Positions 51,488-56,948 of a stretch of DNA of 56,948 nt are shown here, one piece after another. The stretch spans positions 1-56,948 of the forward strand of contig CALFAV010000001.1 of assembly GCA_937946835.1 (NCBI GenBank), given 5' to 3'. This DNA is from an uncultured Verrucomicrobiae bacterium (GTDB taxonomy: Bacteria > Verrucomicrobiota > Verrucomicrobiia > Limisphaerales > J093). The first letter of the stretch is position 1; every line of letters starts with the position of its first letter. A program made the translations under genes and the position numbers. Below the pieces are notes generated by a model. That model saw nothing but the letters and a program-made list of their open reading frames with translations, had not been told where the DNA came from and ran no database searches.

Positions 51488-52357
51488 TTACTCCAACCGG
51501 GCGTTGTCAATCAGCCGCGTGCCGCCGAGGAAAACGGCCAGCGCCATGTGGGCGCCGCGCCGCACCGTGCGCAGCGGTTGCAGGGTCTCGGGGTCGAAAA
51601 ACGCCACGTAATCCAACCGCGCTGCGGGTGCGCGCCCCACACAGGCCGAGACCAGGCGGGCCAGGCGCCCGGCGGGAATGCCCCCCGGCGCGGCCCGCAC
51701 GCGTTGCCGCACGGCCTCCAGGGCCTGCCACAACACGCTGGCCTGGGGACGGGTGACGGCGTCGAGGTACTGGTTGCGCGAGCTCATCGCCAGGCCGTCC
51801 GGCTCCCGCACCGTGGGCGCCACCACGATTTCGATCGGGAAATTCAGGTCGCGCACCATGCGCCGGACCACCGCGGCCTGTTGATAATCCTTGGCGCCAA
51901 AGACGGCGACGTCCGGCAGGACCAGGTTGAAGAGCTTGGCCACGACGGTGGTCACGCCGCGGAAATGCGTGGGGCGCGAGGCGCCTTCCATGCCACGGGA
52001 CAGTACCTCCTCCACCACGTACGTGCTGAATTCTGCGCCCGGCGGCCGGGGATACATCTCGGCGTCGGTGGGCACAAACAGCACGTCCACCCCGGCCTGC
52101 CGGCACAAGCGGCGGTCCCGGGCCAAATCGCGCGGATACCGGGCCAGGTCCTCGTGCGGGGCGAACTGTGTGGGATTCACATAAATGCTCACCACCACCA
52201 CCCCGCCCGTCCCCACGCGCCGGCGGGCCGCGTGCACCAGACTCAGGTGGCCCTCGTGGAGGTACCCCATCGTGGGCACAAACCCCACCCGCACTCCCCG
52301 ACGCCGCCACTGCCGGGCCAGCCGTTGCATGGCCGCCACGGACGCGATTTCGCGCAT
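51488..52357 (-). CDS. panC: Pantothenate synthetase
   Basis: This 289-residue enzyme joins pantoate and beta-alanine with ATP, the last step of pantothenate synthesis. The HIGH-type ATP motif is VPTMGYLHEGHLSLV (residues 26-40), followed by VSIYVNPTQFAPHEDLARYP, THFRGVTTVVAKLFNLV, FGAKDYQQAAVVRRMV and the second ATP loop MSSRNQYL. ATG 52357 gives the family start. TTGATT (minus strand, 52392-52387) may be a -35, with a weak hexamer CCAAGT 6 nt before the ATG. It is divergent from the Gfo/Idh gene and followed by nadB. Confidence 0.96.
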   Translation of the reverse strand: MREIASVAAMQRLARQWRRRGVRVGFVPTMGYLHEGHLSLVHAARRRVGTGGVVVVSIYVNPTQFAPHEDLARYPRDLARDRRLCRQAGVDVLFVPTDAEMYPRPPGAEFSTYVVEEVLSRGMEGASRPTHFRGVTTVVAKLFNLVLPDVAVFGAKDYQQAAVVRRMVRDLNFPIEIVVAPTVREPDGLAMSSRNQYLDAVTRPQASVLWQALEAVRQRVRAAPGGIPAGRLARLVSACVGRAPAARLDYVAFFDPETLQPLRTVRRGAHMALAVFLGGTRLIDNARLE

Positions 52358-52472
52358 GGCCAAACTTGGCGACAGCGCCCGCGTCGAATCAACCTTGAAA
52401 AAAGCGTCGTCACCGCTCCCGGACGCCGGCCACGCCCGACAGAGGTTCGCGTCCCGGGCGGCGGGTTCACGG

Positions 52473-52500
52473 TTGACGCTGAACAGGCATGCCCTAGGCT
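52473..52500 (+). promoter_or_regulatory. Predicted sigma70-type promoter of the Gfo/Idh gene
   Basis: TTGACG (52473-52478), 16 nt, TAGGCT (52495-52500). The leader would be about 30 nt to ATG 52537. TAGGCT is the hexamer also seen before 20602 and 31801. Confidence 0.55.
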
Positions 52501-52536
52501 GCGTCCAACGACGCACGATTGCGGACCATTTGAACC

Positions 52537-53913
52537 ATGCACACGCACTCCAAATCCACGCAGACCGGCGGGCAAACCCGGCGTAACTTCCTGAAAACCA
52601 CGGCCGCGGCCACCGCGGCGGTTGCCTCGGCCAACCTCTTCAAGACACCCGTGTACGGCCAGGGCACGGCCCCCTCCACTGGTCGCGTCATCGGCGCCAA
52701 CGACCGTATCGTGGTCGGCTTCGTCGGTCTCGGGCCGCAGGGTCAGCTCCACGTGGACAAGATGAAGGCCAACGCCGAAAAGAACAACGTGGTCCTGGCC
52801 GCCTTCTGCGACCTGTGGGAGAAGCGGCGCGAAATGGCCAGGGCCAAGGTGGGCGGCGACGCCAAGACCTACGACGACTACCGCCGCCTGCTCGAGAACA
52901 AGGACATTGACGCGGTCATTTGCTCCACCGTGGACCACTGGCACGCCCGCGTGGCCATTGACACGATGAAGGCCGGCAAGCACATCTACGTGGAAAAGCC
53001 GATGGCCCGCTACCTGCCCGAGGCCTGGGAGGTGTGGGACACGGTCAAGGCCACCGGCAAGGTCTTCCAGGTCGGTTCCCAGGGGTGCTCGGACGCCAAG
53101 TGGCACAAGGCGGCGGAGTTGGTCAAGGAGGGCAAGATCGGGCCGCTGGTACTCGGTCAGGGCTCGTACATGCGCAACACTCCGAAGGGCGAGTGGAATT
53201 ACACCATCGAGCCGGACCTCCAACCCGGCAGCGTGAACTGGAACGAATGGCTCGGCCCGAACATCAAGACCCGACCCGAGTTCAACCCCGATCACTTCTT
53301 CCGCTGGCGCAAGTACTACCCGTACTGCGCAGGGCTGCTGGGCGACCTGTTCCCGCACCGGCTGCATCCCCTGCTGCTGGCCACCGGCAACCCCGAGTTC
53401 CCGGTGCGCGTGGCCGCCATCGGCACCAAGAAAATCCTCACCGACAAAAACACCCCCGGCACCCCGATCCGCGACGTGCCCGAGTGCCTGACCCTCATCG
53501 CCGAGTTCCCCAGCGGCTACAGCCTGATGGTGTGCAGTTCCTCGGTCAACGAGCAGGGCCTGCCCGACATCATCCGCGGCCACTACGCCACGCTTTACAT
53601 CGGCGGCAACACCGTCGAACTCAAACCCGAGCGGCCGTTTACGGATGAAGTGGACCCGGAGCGTTACCCAAACCTCGAGCCGGTCGAAGACATCGGTGTG
53701 CACGAGTCCAACTGGCTGTCCTGCATCCGCACCGGCCAGGCGCCCAACGCCAACATCGAGCTGGCCATCCGCGTGCAAACCGTCGTTTCCCTCGGCGAAA
53801 TGTCCGATCGGATGGGCATCACCTGCCACTACGACGAGAAGACCCGCACCATCACCGATGGCTCCGGCCGCAAGGTCGAGCCGGCCTACTACGGCGTGTT
53901 AAACCCGTCGTAA
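52537..53913 (+). CDS. Tat-exported Gfo/Idh/MocA family oxidoreductase
   Basis: This 458-residue protein has a twin-arginine signal (TRRNFLKTTAAATAAVASA). The N-terminal Rossmann domain follows: IVVGFVGLGPQGQLHVDKM (the G-x-G-x-x-G variant GLGPQG), DAVICSTVDHWHARVAIDTM and the catalytic HIYVEKPMARYLPEA (EKP motif). The C-terminal domain is the alpha/beta substrate-binding fold with GDLFPHRLHPLLLATG. Exported Gfo/Idh proteins are abundant in Planctomycetes and Verrucomicrobia and process sugar derivatives, often with sugar isomerase-like proteins such as that at 18812. The substrate is unknown. Confidence 0.92.
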   Translation: MHTHSKSTQTGGQTRRNFLKTTAAATAAVASANLFKTPVYGQGTAPSTGRVIGANDRIVVGFVGLGPQGQLHVDKMKANAEKNNVVLAAFCDLWEKRREMARAKVGGDAKTYDDYRRLLENKDIDAVICSTVDHWHARVAIDTMKAGKHIYVEKPMARYLPEAWEVWDTVKATGKVFQVGSQGCSDAKWHKAAELVKEGKIGPLVLGQGSYMRNTPKGEWNYTIEPDLQPGSVNWNEWLGPNIKTRPEFNPDHFFRWRKYYPYCAGLLGDLFPHRLHPLLLATGNPEFPVRVAAIGTKKILTDKNTPGTPIRDVPECLTLIAEFPSGYSLMVCSSSVNEQGLPDIIRGHYATLYIGGNTVELKPERPFTDEVDPERYPNLEPVEDIGVHESNWLSCIRTGQAPNANIELAIRVQTVVSLGEMSDRMGITCHYDEKTRTITDGSGRKVEPAYYGVLNPS

Positions 53914-53937
53914 AACCACCTCGGCGGATGGAATCCG

Positions 53938-53967
53938 GGCTTCGCGGGCCGCCCGCGAAGCCTTTTT
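53938..53967 (+). terminator. Intrinsic terminator between the Gfo/Idh gene and apbE
   Basis: An 11-bp stem (GGCTTCGCGGG/CCCGCGAAGCC, loop CCG) followed by TTTTT. The T-run ends only 10 nt before the apbE ATG, leaving no room for a full separate promoter after it. Confidence 0.85.
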
Positions 53968-53977
53968 CTTTGGCTGC

Positions 53978-54901
53978 ATGAAACCCGTCCTGCTCGCCCG
54001 CCGGGCGATGAACACCCGCTTCGAGCTGGTCCTGTACGGCGCGCGGGAAACCGCCCTGCGCGCCGCCGGCGAGGAGGCCCTGGACGAAATCGAGCGTCTC
54101 GAGGCCCAACTGAGCCTCTTCCGCCCCACCAGCGAAATCGCCCGCCTCAACCGCGAGGCCGCCGGCCGTCCGGTCAAGGTCAGCCCGCCGGTTTTCCGCC
54201 TGCTCGAGCGCGCCCGCGATCTCTGGAGCCTGACCGGCGGCGCCTTCGACCCCACCGTGGGCCCGCTGATGCGGCTGTGGGGCTTCCGGGACGTGGATGT
54301 GCCGGAGCCAACATCTGAAGCGCTCGCCGCCGCCCGGGCCGCGACCGGCATGGACAAAGTCGAGTTGAACCCCGCCGATTTTACCGTGCGCTTTCTGCAC
54401 CCGAAGCTCGCCCTGGACCTGGGCGCCCTCGGCAAGGGCTACGCGCTGGACTGCGCGGTGGAAATCCTTCGCGACGCCGGCGTGACCAGCGCCCTCATCC
54501 ACGGCGGCACCAGCAGCGTCGCGGCCCTGGGCCGGATGCCCGATGGCCGCCCCTGGAAAGTGGCCGTGCCCTCCCCCACCCCACCCGAAGCCCCCCCCCC
54601 GGCGTCTCCCGTCCCGGACTCCCGGGCCGAACGTCCGCTCGCCGAATTTGAGCTGGAGGATGAGTCGTTGGGCGTCTCGGCCGTTTCCGGCCGCTGGGTG
54701 CGGCACGGCGGGCATGTCCGGGGCCACGTGTTGGACCCGCGCACCGGCGAGCCGGTCCAGCACGCCGCCCTGGCGGCCGTGGTCCTGCGCGAAGCCGCGG
54801 AGTCCGACGCCCTGTCCACCGCCCTGTTGGTGCTGGGACACGCAGGCCTGCCCCGGCTGCGCGCTCACCGTCCCCGCCTGCGGGCGCTGGTCTGGCCCTG
54901 A
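53978..54901 (+). CDS. apbE: FAD:protein FMN transferase (ApbE)
   Basis: This 307-residue enzyme transfers FMN from FAD to Thr or Ser of target flavoproteins such as Rnf/Nqr subunits. Motifs seen are LLARRAMNTRFELVLYG, RPTSEIARLNREAAG, TGGAFDPTVGPLMRLWGF, the FAD-binding LDLGALGKGYALDCAVEIL, IHGGTSSVAALG and the metal-binding ESDALSTALLVLG. It has no signal peptide or lipobox, so it is either cytosolic or its start is misjudged; most ApbE proteins are exported. A C10 homopolymer (54591-54600) lies in a Pro/Ala-rich insertion and is in frame. The gene starts 10 nt after a terminator. Confidence 0.92.
   Translation: MKPVLLARRAMNTRFELVLYGARETALRAAGEEALDEIERLEAQLSLFRPTSEIARLNREAAGRPVKVSPPVFRLLERARDLWSLTGGAFDPTVGPLMRLWGFRDVDVPEPTSEALAAARAATGMDKVELNPADFTVRFLHPKLALDLGALGKGYALDCAVEILRDAGVTSALIHGGTSSVAALGRMPDGRPWKVAVPSPTPPEAPPPASPVPDSRAERPLAEFELEDESLGVSAVSGRWVRHGGHVRGHVLDPRTGEPVQHAALAAVVLREAAESDALSTALLVLGHAGLPRLRAHRPRLRALVWP
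54591..54600 (+). repeat. C10 homopolymer inside apbE
   Basis: Ten consecutive C residues encode part of EAPPPASP. The frame is maintained in this sequence, but a slip by one base would truncate the C-terminal half of ApbE. Confidence 0.9.
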
Positions 54902-54936
54902 TCGGCCCGCCGCCTTCCCGGCCCTCGTCCCCTCGT

Positions 54937-55215
54937 TCAAGGTACCTGTCGGGCGCGGAAAAACTGGACCGGCGCGGCCGGGACCAAGGGTTGGGACCAA
55001 CCCCGCCACGGGACGGCGCGCAGTTGAAATGAGGGGTCGGCGCGGCCGTCGGGCTGAACCGCAACCGAGCGCACCCAGTGGTCCGGGCCCGGGCCGGCGG
55101 GAAACGCCGGGTCCAGCAGCAGCGTTTGCGCCAGGGCAGTCCCTCCGGTAACTGCCAGCAGCCACCGCGCGAGTTTCAGGGACGCTGTTATGGCCGGGTT
55201 CAAGCCCCGAGGCAA
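54937..55215 (-). pseudogene. Collapsed remnant of a delta-60-repeat exported protein
   Basis: A 92-residue open frame without ATG (TTG 55215). It has a hydrophobic leader (SLKLARWLLAVTGGTALAQ), then LDPAFPAGPGPDHWVRSVAVQPDGR, which is the start of a delta-60 repeat (DPxF, then VRxVAVQPDGK). It then jumps directly to PSFQLRAVPWRGW and a tail ending PVQFFRARQVP like the C-terminal module of exported verrucomicrobial proteins. The expected many repeats between these parts are missing, as if deleted in frame. It fills most of the 375-bp gap between the convergent apbE and argH; it could be a tiny real protein, but decay is likelier. Confidence 0.45.
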
Positions 55216-55276
55216 CGGTGCTTTTTACTACGCGCACTCGGCATGTGGCGGAGCGTTTGCCCCCGAACGCCTCCGC

Positions 55277-56698
55277 TCAGGCCTTCACCGTCGCCGCCTT
55301 GAGCACCTTGCGCCAGCGGGCCAGTTGCCGGCGGACCTGCTGCGGCCCGGGCGCGCCCACCAGCTCGCGCCGCTGCAGGACCCGGTCCGGCCGGAACACC
55401 TCCAGCACGTCCCCGGCGAAGGCGCAGTGAATGGCCTGCAATTCGGCCAGGGACAACTGGTCCAGCCGTTTGCCGGCCTTTTCCGCGGCGGCGACCGCCA
55501 GACCCACGGCGTGATGTGCCTGGCGGAACGGCACCCCCCGCCGCACCAGGTACTCGGCCAGGTCGGTGGCCAGCAGCGCGGGGTCGGCCGCGGCGGCCGC
55601 GCAGGCCGTGGCGTTGACCGTAACCTGTCCCAGCATGGCGGCGGTGACCTCGACACAGGCGCGCACCGTGTCGGCGGTGTCGAACACCCGCTCCTTGTCC
55701 TCCTGGAGGTCGCGGTTGTAGGTCATGGGCAGCCCCTTGAGCAGCGTCAGCAGGGCGGTCAGGTTGCCGATCACCCGCCCGGCCTTGCCGCGGGTTAATT
55801 CGGCCACGTCCGGGTTGCGTTTCTGCGGCATGAGGGAGGAACCGGTGGTGAAGGCGTCGGCCAAGCGGATGAAGCCAAACTCGCTGCTGGACCACAAGAC
55901 CAGGTCCTCGGCCAACCGGGACAGGTGCACCGCAATCAGGGCCGCCGCCGCGCAAAATTCCACCGCGAAGTCGCGGTCGCTGACGGCGTCCATCGAATTC
56001 TGGCACACGCGCGGACGGCCCTGCTGGTCCACAAAGCCCAGCAACCGCGCGACCAGTTCGCGGTCCAGGGGCAGGGTGCTGCCGGCCAGTGCGCCGGCGC
56101 CCAGCGGACAGACGTTCACCCGCGCGAAGCAATCCCCCAGGCGGGCATGGTCGCGCTCAAACATCTCCACGTAGGCCAGCAGGTGATGGGCAAGGGACAC
56201 CGGTTGGGCGCGCTGAAGATGCGTGTAGCCGGGGAGGATCACTCCGACGTGGCGTTCGGCCAGGTCCACCAGGGCCGTTTGGAGGCGCCGCAGGGCGGCC
56301 TGCTGGGCCGCCAGTTCCTCGCGCAACCACAGGCGCAGGTCCAGCGCCACCTGGTCGTTGCGGGAGCGGCCGGTGTGGAGCTTGGCGCCGGCGGGCACGC
56401 GGCGGGTCAGCTCCGCCTCGATGTTCATGTGCACGTCCTCCAGCTCCGGCCGCCACGTGAAGCGGCCGGCGGCGATGTCGCGGCCGATGGCCTCCAGCCC
56501 GCGCACGATGGCCTTGTGCTCGGCCGGCGTGAGCACGCCCAGCTTGCTGAGCATCGTGGCATGGACCATCGAGCCGAGGAGGTCCTGTTTCCACAGCCGC
56601 CAGTCGAAGCTCACCGACTCGGTGAACGCGGTCACAGCCGCCGCCGGTGCCTGGGCGAAACGGCCGGAGCGGGCCGGGGGGGATGCCTTTTTCTTCAT
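55277..56698 (-). CDS. argH: Argininosuccinate lyase
   Basis: This 473-residue enzyme splits argininosuccinate into arginine and fumarate, the last step of arginine synthesis. Fumarase-superfamily motifs are LEDVHMNIEAELTRRVP, KLHTGRSRNDQVALDLRL, the catalytic His in LPGYTHLQRAQPVSL and the flexible signature loop GSSLMPQKRNPD with its catalytic Ser. ATG 56698 is chosen (KKKASPPARSGRFAQAP) over an upstream GTG-type start; the start is a little uncertain. argG is not in the window. The region beyond (56699-56948) shows no gene. Confidence 0.96.
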   Translation of the reverse strand: MKKKASPPARSGRFAQAPAAAVTAFTESVSFDWRLWKQDLLGSMVHATMLSKLGVLTPAEHKAIVRGLEAIGRDIAAGRFTWRPELEDVHMNIEAELTRRVPAGAKLHTGRSRNDQVALDLRLWLREELAAQQAALRRLQTALVDLAERHVGVILPGYTHLQRAQPVSLAHHLLAYVEMFERDHARLGDCFARVNVCPLGAGALAGSTLPLDRELVARLLGFVDQQGRPRVCQNSMDAVSDRDFAVEFCAAAALIAVHLSRLAEDLVLWSSSEFGFIRLADAFTTGSSLMPQKRNPDVAELTRGKAGRVIGNLTALLTLLKGLPMTYNRDLQEDKERVFDTADTVRACVEVTAAMLGQVTVNATACAAAAADPALLATDLAEYLVRRGVPFRQAHHAVGLAVAAAEKAGKRLDQLSLAELQAIHCAFAGDVLEVFRPDRVLQRRELVGAPGPQQVRRQLARWRKVLKAATVKA

Positions 56699-56867
56699 GG
56701 GCAAAACGCGGCGCAGTGTGCGCGGCGGGCGGGGAAAAGTCACGTGTGCAAAGGGGCGCTGCGCGGGACGGGGGGTGGGGTTTATCCGGGCCGCTCACAG
56801 GCAAGTGCCCGGGGCCTGCGTTTCAGTGCGGCCATGCGGGGATGAAGTCACTCCCCACAAAAGAACG

Positions 56868-56892
56868 CGGGCCGGACTTTTGATCCGGCCCG
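56868..56892 (-). terminator. Hairpin upstream of argH
   Basis: A 9-bp stem (CGGGCCGGA/TCCGGCCCG) with a 7-nt loop. On the minus strand it is followed by CGTTCTTTTG, so it may end a minus-strand gene lying beyond the window. Confidence 0.35.
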
Positions 56893-56948
56893 TTCCGAGA
56901 ACAAAGCTGATGCGGCGCCGCAGCCCACGCCCTGCTACACACACGGTT

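Noticed and set aside
1..56948. CRISPR arrays, prophage, transposases or att sites
   Set aside because: No regularly spaced direct repeats, integrase, transposase or phage structural genes were seen. The only foreign-looking DNA is the islet at 22442-22940.

Overview
The window is about 57 kb of very GC-rich (roughly 70% by eye), gene-dense bacterial DNA that looks like the chromosome of a member of the Verrucomicrobiota, probably near the Pedosphaerales/Limisphaerales. The pointers are a 51-residue small basic protein of the type shared by Verrucomicrobia and Chlamydiae (25696-25851), a PEP-CTERM exported protein, a planctomycete-type cytochrome c (PSCyt1) domain, Tat-exported Gfo/Idh/MocA and sugar-isomerase-like proteins, and exported proteins ending in an FF/FW-R-x-R tail. 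No phage, transposase, integrase or CRISPR array was seen.

Region 1 (1-7120) carries a metallo-beta-lactamase-fold hydrolase overlapped by a HhH-GPD DNA glycosylase, an exported PQQ-type propeller protein divergent from a Spy/CpxP-like protein, a parallel beta-helix protein and tRNA-Lys(TTT). Region 2 (7367-15454) is the most unusual part: a Crp/Fnr regulator, a perfect TTGAC-N4-GTCAA operator, an alginate-export-type barrel, ferrochelatase, an eight-heme lipoprotein cytochrome resembling MtrA/DmsE, and a large outer-membrane barrel with an N-terminal PSCyt1 heme domain. A convergent exported protein has one more CXXCH. Together they read as a redox-regulated outer-membrane electron conduit with its own heme-synthesis step.

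Region 3 (15625-31590) is mostly housekeeping: glnE, a TIM-barrel isomerase-like protein, DUF4126, lgt, two pseudouridine synthases, folD, an SH3 protein, the small basic protein, a PEP-CTERM protein, hflX, gatB and tyrS. Embedded in it is a lower-GC islet (22442-22940) with a tiny DUF2283 gene and the nonsense-disrupted remnant of its partner. gatB has a -1 frameshift at a G5 run that one extra G would repair.

Region 4 (31767-56948) holds a YkvA-like protein, a conserved unknown protein, lspA and miaA in one overlapping operon. These are followed by an Fe-dependent alcohol dehydrogenase, periplasmic glutathione peroxidase, cysteine desulfurase, polA, a nucleoside hydrolase, an RRM protein, an Acg-type nitroreductase, an M20 dipeptidase, an AsmA-like protein, nadB-panC, a Gfo/Idh oxidoreductase, apbE, a collapsed delta-60-repeat remnant and argH.

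A recurring promoter layout was found by reading upstream of starts: -35, 16-18 nt, a TANNNT or nAnnnT hexamer, then exactly 6 nt to the start codon. This predicts leaderless transcripts for several genes. All functional calls come from reading translated motifs by eye. No database search was run.
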